A stretch of 64,000 nt of DNA from Thioalkalivibrio sp. AKL19 (GTDB taxonomy: Bacteria; Pseudomonadota; Gammaproteobacteria; Ectothiorhodospirales; Ectothiorhodospiraceae): NCBI RefSeq assembly GCF_000420165.1, contig NZ_ATUK01000013.1, positions 248,001 to 312,000 of the forward strand, read 5' to 3'. Numbering within the stretch: position 1 is the first letter of the stretch; the number at the start of each line of letters is the position of its first letter. The notes below the pieces were generated by a model that did not search any database, was not told where the DNA came from, and was given only the letters and a program-made list of their open reading frames with translations. Positions 54,082-62,949 of this stretch are shown piece by piece. Both the position numbers and the translations under genes were made by a program.

Positions 54082-55440
54082 GTGAAAACACTGACTTTCA
54101 GGTATTGGGACCGCATTCGATCCAGCTTATGGTTCATCCCCACCATGATGGCCCTGGGCGCGGTGTTTTTGGCCTTCATAAGCGTCGCCCTGGATAGGCC
54201 GGTGACGAACTGGTTGTTGCGTTCGTGGGGCTGGACATTCACCGCTGGAGCCGAGGGGGCCAGCGCCGTGCTGGGGATCATCGCCGGATCGATGATCACC
54301 ATCGCTGGAGTTGTGTTTTCGATGACGCTGGTCGCCCTGTCGCTGGCGACGTCGCAGTTGGGGCCGCGCTTGCTCCGCAATTTCCTGCGCGATACGACGA
54401 CTCAGGTCGTGCTGGGCACGTTCGTCGCCACCTTCCTGTATTGCTTGCTCGTCCTCCTTACCATCCGGCGCGCGGAGGAGGTTGCTTTCGTTCCTCATGT
54501 ATCAATCACGCTCGGCGTGCTCTTTGCGGTCGCGAGCGTGGGGGTGCTGATCTATTTCATTCACCACGTGTCTGTTTCGATGCAGGCCAACGAAATCGTG
54601 GCGCGCGTGAGCGAGGAGTTGATCGCCGGGGTGGACCGCCTGTTTCCGGAACACATCGGGCGGGCGAAGCCACGGACGTCGGCAACACCACCCGAGTCGG
54701 CATTTCTGGACGCATTTGACCGGGAGGCTCGTCCCATTCCAGCGAGCGCGGACGGATACATTCAGTTCATCGACACGGACGCCTTGATCGAGTTGGCGAT
54801 GCAAAAGGATGTGGTCATTCGACTGGAGCGGGTACCCGGCGACTATGTGGTCTCCGGCGGCCCGCTTATGCTGGTCTGGCCGGGAGAGAGGGCGGCCGAT
54901 GTGCCCGCGGATCAGGTCAACAACACCTTTGCCCTGGGTAACCAGCGGACTTCGGGCCAGGACATCGAGTTCGCGGTTACCCAACTCGTGGAGGTCGCTC
55001 TGCGTGCCCTCTCCTCGGGAGTGAATGACCCGTTCACGGCCATTACGTGCGTAGACCACCTGGCGTCCGCGTTGAGTCGTTTGGCTACGCGAGACATGCC
55101 ATCGCCCTATCGTTATGACAGTACGGATCAGCTGAGGGTGATTGCCCCAGGGTCTACTTTTGTGGACGTCACAGATGCGGCCTTCAACCAGATCCGACAA
55201 ATGTCCCGCTCTAACACCGCGGTTACTGTCCGCCTGCTGGAAACGATCGCCGAGGTCGCGAGATTCGCACAGCGGCCAGAGGATCGCGCTGCGCTATTAC
55301 GGCACGCTGAAATGATTGCCCGTGGGGCTCGCGAGGGACAGCCCGAAGTTGAGGACCGCCAGAAGGTAGAGGAACGCCTTCAATTTGCGAAAGAATTGTT
55401 GAGCGTGTCGCCAGGGTCTAAACAGACACCCGAACCATGA
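54082..55440 (+). CDS. DUF2254 membrane protein
   Basis: A 452-residue protein with four N-terminal membrane helices (about 18-40, 60-85, 105-128 and 138-162) and a long soluble C-terminal part. The family pattern is visible in IAGSMITIAGVVFSMTLVAL, LGPRLLRNFLRD and DIEFAVTQLVEVALRALSSG with VNDPFTA. Function is unknown. The start is a GTG at 54082 with GAGG eight bases upstream. It is flanked by dispersed repeats on both sides. Confidence 0.88.
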   Translation: MKTLTFRYWDRIRSSLWFIPTMMALGAVFLAFISVALDRPVTNWLLRSWGWTFTAGAEGASAVLGIIAGSMITIAGVVFSMTLVALSLATSQLGPRLLRNFLRDTTTQVVLGTFVATFLYCLLVLLTIRRAEEVAFVPHVSITLGVLFAVASVGVLIYFIHHVSVSMQANEIVARVSEELIAGVDRLFPEHIGRAKPRTSATPPESAFLDAFDREARPIPASADGYIQFIDTDALIELAMQKDVVIRLERVPGDYVVSGGPLMLVWPGERAADVPADQVNNTFALGNQRTSGQDIEFAVTQLVEVALRALSSGVNDPFTAITCVDHLASALSRLATRDMPSPYRYDSTDQLRVIAPGSTFVDVTDAAFNQIRQMSRSNTAVTVRLLETIAEVARFAQRPEDRAALLRHAEMIARGAREGQPEVEDRQKVEERLQFAKELLSVSPGSKQTPEP

Positions 55441-55524
55441 CGGGGTCGGAACACGGTAACCCTCTGTAGGCACGAGATTTTCCTGCTCTCAAGGGCGGTT
55501 TCTGAGCCTGAAATGCTAACATCG

Positions 55525-55617
55525 GGGGTCAAACCTTGCCTTTTGCCCCCTGACAGCCGGTTGGAGCCCAGGCAGTTCCAACCGATTGCCACGGCCTCTG
55601 CGAGGCCTGGCAATGAC
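55525..55617. repeat. Composite dispersed repeat, copy 1
   Basis: It starts GGGGTCAAACCTTGCC-TTTTGCC, passes TGACAGCCGG and ends CCGATTGCCACGGCCTCTGC-GAGGCCTGGCAATGAC. Copies 2 (56986-57080) and 3 (63028-63125) have the same order of parts. The gap 55441-55778 has no gene; it also holds a GGGGTCGGAACACGGTAA element at 55442. Confidence 0.8.
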
Positions 55618-55758
55618 CGCGGCCAATAGCGGGGGCAGACCTCACCTCTTGCCCTCCGCCTCACCTTCGAGTCAGAAACCACCGTTTGATCCGATAATGT
55701 CGGGAATCCGGGCGACTGTCCGGGTGCTTGACCCACGGGAGGGTGCTTTTCATGCTCG

Positions 55759-55778
55759 CCTCCTGAAAGGAGGAGTCG
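55759..55778 (+). promoter_or_regulatory. Hairpin sequestering the ribosome-binding site of the cyclase gene
   Basis: CCTCCT and AGGAGG (55759-55773) form a perfect six-base stem around GAA, then GAGTCG leads to the ATG at 55779. The stem covers the Shine-Dalgarno sequence, so translation may need the hairpin to open. Confidence 0.5.
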
Positions 55779-56972
55779 ATGCAGTTCTCGCAAAAGGTGC
55801 AGCGGATCAGCGGGCGGTTGTTGAACGCCATCACGGTCGCTTTCGTGGTCCTGCTGGCGGGCATGATTGTGATTGTGGGCAACAGCCTGTGGCAGAACCA
55901 GCGCCTGCTGGACGAGCTGCATCACATCACGGAGGAGCGAGGACAGCGCATCCAGCTGGCGTCCGATCTGCTGGAGGCCGCCTACAATCGCCACCAGACC
56001 ATGGTGAATCAGGTCATCACCGACGACCCCTTCGAGCGTGATGACCTGATGATGGAGTACCACCGCTGGGGGCACCGGGTCGGCGAGGTGCGCGCAGCCC
56101 TCGATGAGCGCGTGACCGAGGATTCGGCGCGGGCAAAGCTCCAGGAACAGGATGCCCTGATCCCGCAGATCGTGAAGCTGCAAGACCAGGTGGTGAACCT
56201 GGCGGCCCGCGAGGAGCTCGAGCCGGCCATGGCGATCCTGAGCGAGCGTCTGTTTGATCTTGATCGCGAGTTCGACAGCTCCATCGAGGCGTTGCGAGCA
56301 CATGAACGCGCACAGATGGAAGCGGCAGCCGAGCGCGCAGGCGAAGTCGGGGCGCACACGCAGCGCTTCATGCTGGTGTTCGGTGGCGGCGGCGTGGTGT
56401 TCGCGTTGGCTCTGATTCTGCTCACCCGGCGGACCCTGGTGACCATGCACCATGATTTGCGCGAGCAGGCGTCACAGCTCGACGAGGCCGGACGCCAGCT
56501 GCAGCACGAGGCTAGCCATGACCCGCTGACCGGTCTACCCAACCGGCGGGCTTTCTATAAGCGCCTGCAGGACGCAATCGCCTGGTCCCAACGGACCGGC
56601 GAAGCGTTCTCCGTAGGCTTCATCGATCTCGACCAGTTCAAGCCGGTGAACGATCGGTTCGGACACGCGGCGGGTGACGAGCTGCTGGGAGTCGTCGCCC
56701 GCCGGCTGGAGGAGGCGCTCAGCGAGCCGGCCTGTGTGGCCCGGGTCGGGGGTGACGAGTTTGCGGTGCTACTGTTTGGCGAGGATTCAACCGAAGCCGA
56801 GGGGAAGCGACTGCAGGCGGCGGTGTCCCGGCCGGTCCAGCTTGCTGCGGGCGAGATCACCCTGGCGATGACTCTAGGCTGGGCCTCCGGCCCGGGAGAC
56901 GGCGATCCGGACGCACTGCTGGGGCAAGCCGACCGCGCGATGTATGGCCTCAAGGCGGGGCGCGGGACGTAG
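55779..56972 (+). CDS. Membrane diguanylate cyclase (GGDEF)
   Basis: A 397-residue c-di-GMP synthase. Membrane helices lie near residues 15-36 and 190-212. The region between is a helical periplasmic sensor rich in Glu and Arg. A short coiled linker (LREQASQLDEAGRQLQHEAS) leads to the GGDEF domain: DPLTGLPNRRAFYKRL, FIDLDQFKPVNDRFGHAAGD and RVGGDEFAVLL (GGDEF 324-328). The inhibitory RxxD site is absent (SEPA in its place), so product inhibition is probably lost. Similar composite repeats flank the gene on both sides. Confidence 0.93.
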   Translation: MQFSQKVQRISGRLLNAITVAFVVLLAGMIVIVGNSLWQNQRLLDELHHITEERGQRIQLASDLLEAAYNRHQTMVNQVITDDPFERDDLMMEYHRWGHRVGEVRAALDERVTEDSARAKLQEQDALIPQIVKLQDQVVNLAAREELEPAMAILSERLFDLDREFDSSIEALRAHERAQMEAAAERAGEVGAHTQRFMLVFGGGGVVFALALILLTRRTLVTMHHDLREQASQLDEAGRQLQHEASHDPLTGLPNRRAFYKRLQDAIAWSQRTGEAFSVGFIDLDQFKPVNDRFGHAAGDELLGVVARRLEEALSEPACVARVGGDEFAVLLFGEDSTEAEGKRLQAAVSRPVQLAAGEITLAMTLGWASGPGDGDPDALLGQADRAMYGLKAGRGT

Positions 56973-57427
56973 CCGTGAGATGCCCGGGGTCGACCTTCGG
57001 ATTTAGCCCTCCATGACAGCCGATCGGCCGCCGTGCCGCCCCAGCCGATTGCCGCGGCCCCTTCGAGGCCCGGCAAGGACAGGTACTGGCTTGCAGGATT
57101 ACGGACGTCGAACCCTGCCTTTTACCCCTACCGGGCCCGTAATGCCGTGCGGGATGAACGATCTTCAGTGCCGGAGCACACAACAAACAATCGCCGAAAG
57201 GGAAACGGCCATCAATGGCCGCGGCCGGTCTGCGTCACCGCCCCCGCAACGTGCCGGCCGTGCGCATGCTGCTCGAGGAGAGTTACGACGCGCGCCCACT
57301 CGCGTCCGGCATTCGGGCCTGGTGGTCTCTCGGATTCGCCTGCGACAATGGCCAACGCACGGCCTCGACGGATGCATTCGCATCCCGGGAAAAGGGAGCA
57401 GAGTGAATCCCGAGCCGGTGGAGCCCT
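56973..57427. other. Gene-poor gap with composite repeat, copy 2
   Basis: 56986-57080 is copy 2 of the composite repeat (GGGGTCGACC at one end, CTTCGAGGCCCGGCAAGGAC at the other). Nearby GTCGAACCCTGCCTTTTACC (57106) is a further decayed unit. Overlapping open frames in 57013-57600 look non-coding and are not called. Confidence 0.6.
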
Positions 57428-58027
57428 ATGAATATGATCCCTTCCTGCTGTCCCCTTCGCAGGGCGCGCCGCCCGGAAACCCGCACGAACCCGGCGGACC
57501 GCGCGCTGCGCCGCCGGGAGGCCGCGTCTCCCTGGCGGCTGGCGGCGTGGCTGGCCAGCGGGATGCTGTTGGGTGCCTGCACCGGTGCACCACAGCCTGA
57601 GCCGTCCACCACCGAAGACGCCGTGGCGCAAGAACAGCCGGCCGCCGAGGCGGATGTCCCCGTGGAGGGGTTCGCCAGTCCCGGGGACGAGATGCACTAC
57701 TACCTCGACCGCTCGTCGGATCGCGACTTTGTCGAGACCTACGGGGGCGAGGAGCATCCGCGCATCTGGTACACCGCGGCCGAGGCGCTCGGGCGGATCG
57801 GGGCGCCCGCCGTGCCGCATCTGGTGCCATACCTCGATTCCGATGATCCGTGGGAACTGAAACTCGCGCTGTACGCCCTGATGCTGGCCACGCAGGATCC
57901 GGCGGTGACCTCGCGCACCGGCGGCGAGTACATCCGCCTGGGGACCGTCCTCGACGAACGCGAGAACGCAGCTAACCGGGCCATCGCCCGCGACTGGTGG
58001 GAACGCTGGGGTCACCTCTGGGATTAG
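57428..58027 (+). CDS. Hypothetical lipoprotein with HEAT-like repeat
   Basis: A 199-residue protein of unknown function. A long Arg-rich leader precedes a lipobox (ASGMLLGACTGA, cysteine 51), so it is probably an exported lipoprotein. The mature part has AAEALGRIGAPAVPHLVPYL, a HEAT-repeat-like helix pair. It ends NRAIARDWWERWGHLWD. GGAG lies close to the ATG at 57428; no better start lies nearer the signal region. Confidence 0.6.
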   Translation: MNMIPSCCPLRRARRPETRTNPADRALRRREAASPWRLAAWLASGMLLGACTGAPQPEPSTTEDAVAQEQPAAEADVPVEGFASPGDEMHYYLDRSSDRDFVETYGGEEHPRIWYTAAEALGRIGAPAVPHLVPYLDSDDPWELKLALYALMLATQDPAVTSRTGGEYIRLGTVLDERENAANRAIARDWWERWGHLWD

Positions 58028-58236
58028 AGACACGCTGATGGAGCAGTGTTTCCCGGTGGCACATCCGTTTCCCACAACACTGCGGGATGGCGGTCGGCGA
58101 TGCTCAAGAGGGTCCGCGCAGCGTCCGACAGCTTGCGCCGGCCCTGATCCCGGGCCTGGAGCGTACGGGGGGATACACCGAGCAATTGCGCAAAACGGGT
58201 CTGGGTGAGGCTGAACCAGGCCCGGGGAAAGCGTAG
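58024..58236 (-). pseudogene. Truncated HTH (XRE) antitoxin-like remnant
   Basis: The minus strand encodes LTQTRFAQLLGVSPRTLQAR, then DQGRRKLSDAARTLLSIADR and HPAVLWE. This is the C-terminal HTH signature of HigA/NadS-type antitoxins (SQ-x-FA-x-LLGVS-x-RTLQ-x-WE-x-GRR). The frame is closed by a stop at 58237-58239 before any start codon, and the N-terminal part and any toxin gene are missing. It fills most of the 58028-58346 gap. Confidence 0.65.
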
Positions 58237-58346
58237 CTACCTTTGCGTTGAGGACCAGCACCGCCCAAATCCGGGGGCTGCTAGCATGGCTTTTTCTATC
58301 CGTACCGGGTCCTTCTTGATCCGGTCTTGTTGCAGGGATCTCGAGC

Positions 58347-60308
58347 ATGCGCAACTCGTATTTCGAAAGGACGGCGGATTTCACTCGGCTACTATTCGAA
58401 TGCCCCCGGATCGAACAGGCCCATCAGCAGTGGCTCCAGGCGCTGGACGCCATTCCGGACCCCATCCTGCTGCACGACAGCGAAGGGCGGATCCTGCGCG
58501 TCAACCAGGCCTACGCCGAAAAGGCGGGCGCGTCCTATAGCGAGCTGATCGGCTCACCCTACTGGCACTTCTTCCCGCGTCAGGACGCCCCCCTGCCCGA
58601 GTGCCAGGCGATCGCCGAAGGGGCGGATTACCGCAGCCGGGAACTGCATCTGGCCAAGGGGGAGGCCTACCAGCTCTTCGCGTATGCCGTCCGGGATCCG
58701 GAATCGGATCAGCGCTTCGCATTCAACCTCTTCCGTGATATCACCGACGAGGTCCGCCATCGGCAACAGCGGCAGAAGCAGGAGGCCTTCTTTACCACCC
58801 TGGCGGAGACCGCCCGGGATGCTGTCGTGGTCATGGACCCGGAAGGCCAGGTGGCGTACTGGAATCGGGCGGCCGAGAAGGTTTTCGGCTATTCCTCCGG
58901 GGAGGTGCTGGGGAAGCCCCTGCATCCGCTGATTGCCGCACCCCGGCACCAAAGGAAATACGAGACGGGCCTGCGCCACTTTGTGGAGACCGGGGAGGGG
59001 CCCGTCGTCGGGGACACCCTGGAGCTGGAGGCTCAGCACAAGGACGGAACGGTCTTCCTGGTGGAACTGTCGGTTTCGGCTGTTCAGTTCGAGGGGGGCT
59101 GGCACGCCCTCGGGATTTTGCGGGATATCACCCGGCGCAAGACCCGCGAACGCCGGCTCGCACGCACGACCGAGTACCTGCGAGCCCTGATCCAGGCCCA
59201 TTCCGCCCTGGTCACGGCCGAAGACGAGGGCCAGTTGTTCCAGGATGTCTGCCAGGCCCTGGCCGATGCCCGGGAGTACCCCCTGGTCTGGGTGGGGATG
59301 GCTCGTGAAGGAGCCGACCACCCGGTAGAAGTAGTGGGGTCGGCAGGCCCTCGCACGGATTATCTGGACACCGTGGTGGTGACCTGGGACAGCAGCGAGT
59401 CCACGGGCCAGGGCCCTACCGGCCGGGCAATCCGGGAGGGCAAGCCCCAAATGACCCGCAACATGGCCACCGACCCCAGCTTTACGCCCTGGCGGGAGCC
59501 CGCCAGGGAACGAGGATTCGCCTCTTCCATTGCCCTGCCTCTCCAGGTGGACGGCGAGACCATCGGGGCCCTCAATGTGTATGCCACCGAACCCGAGGCC
59601 TTTGACGACGAGGAACAGTCCCTGCTGGAAGGATTGGCAAGGGACCTCTCGCGCGGTCTCAAGGCCCTGCGGACGCAGAAGGAACGCGACGAAAGCCAGA
59701 CCGCCCTGCAGGAGGCCCTGGTCGATACCGTCGAGGCCATCGCCCGCCTGGTGGACAAGCGCGACCCCTACACGGCCGGCCACCAGAAGCGCGTGGCCGA
59801 ACTGAGCCAGGCGATCGGCCGCAAGCTCGGATTGCCCGAGGACCGGATCAAGGGTCTCTACCTGGCCGGCCTGATCCACGACCTGGGCAAGATCAGCATT
59901 CCCGCCGAGATCCTGAACCGCCCAGGTACGCTGTCGCCCAAGGAGTTCGAGCTCATCAAGGACCATGCCCGGGCCGGTTACGACATCATCCGGGATATCG
60001 CCTTCCCGTGGCCGGTGGCGGACGCCGTCCTTCAGCACCACGAGCGACTGGATGGGTCCGGCTACCCAGACGGGCTGAGCGGTGACGAGATCCTTCTCGA
60101 GGGACAAATCCTGGCCGTAGCGGATGTGGTGGAGGCCGTGTGTTCACACCGCCCCTACCGACCGGCCTTCGGCATCGAGGCGGCCCTGGACGTCATCCAG
60201 AACGGGCGCGGGACCCAGTTCAGCCCCGAGATCGTGGATACCTGCCTGGCACTGTTCCGGGACGATGGTTTCCTGTGGGAGGATACCGAAGCAAGGTCGG
60301 CCCCCTGA
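58347..60308 (+). CDS. PAS-PAS-GAF-HD-GYP c-di-GMP phosphodiesterase
   Basis: A 653-residue soluble signalling protein. PAS 1 lies at about 25-140 (ALDAIPDPILLHDSEGRILR), PAS 2 at about 150-265 (DAVVVMDPEGQVAYWNRAAE) and GAF at about 285-430. The HD-GYP domain occupies about 455-640: RLVDKRDPYTAGHQKRVAEL, LAGLIHDLGKISIPAEIL and HHERLDGSGYPDGLSGDE. All metal-binding His/Asp residues and the GYP loop are present, so hydrolysis of c-di-GMP is expected. It has no membrane helices. It lies just upstream of a cyclase gene, suggesting paired turnover. Confidence 0.93.
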   Translation: MRNSYFERTADFTRLLFECPRIEQAHQQWLQALDAIPDPILLHDSEGRILRVNQAYAEKAGASYSELIGSPYWHFFPRQDAPLPECQAIAEGADYRSRELHLAKGEAYQLFAYAVRDPESDQRFAFNLFRDITDEVRHRQQRQKQEAFFTTLAETARDAVVVMDPEGQVAYWNRAAEKVFGYSSGEVLGKPLHPLIAAPRHQRKYETGLRHFVETGEGPVVGDTLELEAQHKDGTVFLVELSVSAVQFEGGWHALGILRDITRRKTRERRLARTTEYLRALIQAHSALVTAEDEGQLFQDVCQALADAREYPLVWVGMAREGADHPVEVVGSAGPRTDYLDTVVVTWDSSESTGQGPTGRAIREGKPQMTRNMATDPSFTPWREPARERGFASSIALPLQVDGETIGALNVYATEPEAFDDEEQSLLEGLARDLSRGLKALRTQKERDESQTALQEALVDTVEAIARLVDKRDPYTAGHQKRVAELSQAIGRKLGLPEDRIKGLYLAGLIHDLGKISIPAEILNRPGTLSPKEFELIKDHARAGYDIIRDIAFPWPVADAVLQHHERLDGSGYPDGLSGDEILLEGQILAVADVVEAVCSHRPYRPAFGIEAALDVIQNGRGTQFSPEIVDTCLALFRDDGFLWEDTEARSAP

Positions 60309-60453
60309 GTTCCATTCGGCAGGGCCAACGGAAGGCGCACGCGCTACGTTGCTTCCCGGATACCGGAGAGTGGTCCATTGTATGGGTCGGGGGCGCGACA
60401 CGGGCTATCGCGAGGGAGTGGGGAGTGAATCTGACAAGGGGGGGACATCCAAC

Positions 60454-62949
60454 GTGAGCGAGGAAGCGGATGGGGAAAGCTCGCCGCTCGAGGCTAATCG
60501 GCAGTACTGGAAATATCAGCTGGCCTTCGAGCAGTCCCGCGACGCAATCATGTTTCTCAACGGTGATCGCTTCGAGGATTGCAATCCGGCCTCATTGGCG
60601 CTGTTCCGGGTTCCCGATGTTGCGACCTTTGCGACGCTCCATCCCGGCGAGCTTTCACCGCCGTTCCAGCCCGACGGCTGCCCCAGCCGGCCGGCGGCAG
60701 CCGATTACATCGACCAGGCCCTGCGCGAGGGCCAGGCCTTCTTCGAGTGGAGCCACACCACGTGGGATGGAAGCGAATTCCCCGCCGAGGTCCTGCTAAG
60801 CCGTATCGATCTGGAACAGGGTCCCCTCCTCCAGGCGGTGGTGCGCGATATCAGTGATCGCAAGCAGGCCGAGCTCGCCCTGCAAGAGCGCGAGAAGGAC
60901 CTGGCCGAGGCACAGAATATCGCCCAGGTAGGGAGCTGGGTCTCGGATTTCCACACCAACGAGATACGCTGGTCCGACGAGGTTTACCGCATCTTTGGTA
61001 TGGCCCGCGAGGAATGGGGTGCCAGCCACGAGTCGTTCATGGCAGCGGTCCACCCAGCGGATCGGAGCAAGGTGCAGTCGGCGCTCGAGGCTTCGTTTCA
61101 GGGCGATCCCTACGACGTGGTCCACCGAGTCATCCACCCTGACGGTGAGGTGCGTACCGTCCGCGAGCGGGGTTATACGGAGTTCGACACCGACGGCGAC
61201 CCCGTACGCATGGTCGGCACGGTCCAGGACATCACCTCGCAGTACCAGCTGGAGGACAACCTGCGGCGCCTGGTAGCGATCCTGGAAGGAACTCCCGACA
61301 TCGTCAGCATGCACGGCCCCGACGGCACGCTGCTTTACCTTAACGCCCCCGGGCGGCGCCACATGGGGCTTCCCGAACGCTCCAGTGGGGAGGTCTGGCA
61401 GCCGGACACAGGCTGGGACCGATCGGACTTCCCTCCGGAGACAGAGGACCTGGAATCGACGCTGCGGTGGGGCCACCCGCCCTGGGCGCTCAAGAAGGTG
61501 CTCGACGAAGGGCTTCCGACAGCCTGCAAGGAGGGGGCCTGGCAGGGCGAAACAGCCCTTCTGGACAGCTCGGGGAACGAGATACCGGTCTCACAGGCGA
61601 TCATCATCCACCGGGACGACTCTGGCGGGATCCTTCAGATCTCCACGATTTTCCGCGATATCTCCGAGCGACGCGCCCTTGAGTCTCAACTGCGCAAGGA
61701 AAAGGCGCTCTCGGAATCCATTCTGGCGAGCCTGCCGGGGGTCTTCTACATGCTCGACGAGCAAGGTCGATTGACCCAGTGGAATGATCGGCTGGCCGCG
61801 GTGACGGGACACACCGCCGAGGAGCTGCAAGGGGCCGATGCACGGAAGTTTGTCCCGGAGGAGGAACAGGACGGTATTACGAAGGCCATCGCCGAAACCT
61901 TCGCGGACGGCAGCACTCTGGTGGAGAGCAGGCTGCGCACCGCGGAGGGGGACCGGCCCTATCTGTTTCACGGTTATCGAGTCGAGTTGGAGGGAGCCCC
62001 TTACATTCTGGGCGTTGCGCTGGATATGTCCACACGCCATGCCCTGGAAGATCAGCTCCGACGCGAGAAGGCGGTCTCCGAATCCATCCTTGACGGCCTG
62101 CCCGGGGTCTTCTACATGCTCGACCGGGAAGGTCGCCTCGTTCAATGGAACGAACGGATGGAAACGGTTACAGGCCGCACCCCCGAGGAGCTGGACGGGA
62201 TTGATGCCCTGGCGCTCGTCCCGACTGCCGAGCAGGAGCGGATTGTCGAAAGTATCCGCGAAGTCTTCTCCCGTGGCAGCACGCTGGTTGAAAGCAAACT
62301 GTTGACCGTCGAGGGCGAGGCGACTTACCTGTTCAATGGGCTGCGAATCAAGATCGATAGCCAGCATTACCTGCTGGGTGTCGGACTGGACATAACCAGG
62401 CAAAAGCGCCTGGAGGCCGCCCTGGAACACGAGGCCTCGACGGACCCCCTTACCGGGGTCGCGAACCGCCAGCGCTTCGATTCGGAGCTGGAGCGCGCGT
62501 TGGCTCGCTACAATCGCTACGGCAGCCCGCTCGCTCTGGCGATCATCGACCTGGACCATTTCAAACGCGTCAATGACGTCTACGGACACGACATCGGTGA
62601 CCACGTCCTGGTGGAACTGACCGAACGGCTGGCCGGAGAGATCCGAGAGCCCGATTTTCTCGCCCGCTGGGGGGGCGAGGAATTCGTGGTGCTCCTGCAG
62701 GAAACCGGCGCCTCCGACGCCTACTCGATGGCGGAGCGATTGCGCCAACGCGTCGCGGCCGAACCATTCCCCGATGTGGGACCCATTACCGTCAGCGCGG
62801 GCCTTGCCAGCGTCCGTGCCGGAGACAACGCGGACACACTGCTGAAACGAGCGGACGACGCACTCTACGAAGCCAAGCGCAACGGTCGTAATCAGGTGGT
62901 GGTCCATGCTAATGCCCCGGAATCCGAGGAAGGCGGGGCCAGGTCCTAG
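60454..62949 (+). CDS. Multi-PAS diguanylate cyclase (GGEEF)
   Basis: An 831-residue soluble sensor. About five PAS/PAC modules lead to a C-terminal GGDEF domain: DPLTGVANRQRFDSELERAL, IIDLDHFKRVNDVYGHDIGD and RWGGEEFVVLL (GGEEF 740-744). The inhibitory site REPD lies five residues upstream of GGEEF, so feedback control is intact. The last two PAS modules are a clear internal duplication (SESILASLPGVFYMLDEQGR versus SESILDGLPGVFYMLDREGR). The GTG at 60454 is chosen after a G-rich ribosome-binding region; an ATG at 60382 is an alternative. It follows the HD-GYP gene. Confidence 0.92.
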   Translation: MSEEADGESSPLEANRQYWKYQLAFEQSRDAIMFLNGDRFEDCNPASLALFRVPDVATFATLHPGELSPPFQPDGCPSRPAAADYIDQALREGQAFFEWSHTTWDGSEFPAEVLLSRIDLEQGPLLQAVVRDISDRKQAELALQEREKDLAEAQNIAQVGSWVSDFHTNEIRWSDEVYRIFGMAREEWGASHESFMAAVHPADRSKVQSALEASFQGDPYDVVHRVIHPDGEVRTVRERGYTEFDTDGDPVRMVGTVQDITSQYQLEDNLRRLVAILEGTPDIVSMHGPDGTLLYLNAPGRRHMGLPERSSGEVWQPDTGWDRSDFPPETEDLESTLRWGHPPWALKKVLDEGLPTACKEGAWQGETALLDSSGNEIPVSQAIIIHRDDSGGILQISTIFRDISERRALESQLRKEKALSESILASLPGVFYMLDEQGRLTQWNDRLAAVTGHTAEELQGADARKFVPEEEQDGITKAIAETFADGSTLVESRLRTAEGDRPYLFHGYRVELEGAPYILGVALDMSTRHALEDQLRREKAVSESILDGLPGVFYMLDREGRLVQWNERMETVTGRTPEELDGIDALALVPTAEQERIVESIREVFSRGSTLVESKLLTVEGEATYLFNGLRIKIDSQHYLLGVGLDITRQKRLEAALEHEASTDPLTGVANRQRFDSELERALARYNRYGSPLALAIIDLDHFKRVNDVYGHDIGDHVLVELTERLAGEIREPDFLARWGGEEFVVLLQETGASDAYSMAERLRQRVAAEPFPDVGPITVSAGLASVRAGDNADTLLKRADDALYEAKRNGRNQVVVHANAPESEEGGARS

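Noticed and set aside
53760-54380. A 206-codon minus-strand frame
   Set aside because: It spans dispersed repeats and the antisense of the DUF2254 gene, and shows no family pattern.
57013-57600. Overlapping plus-strand open frames upstream of the lipoprotein
   Set aside because: The segment is largely composite repeat and low-conservation sequence; none of the frames shows a ribosome-binding site or family similarity.
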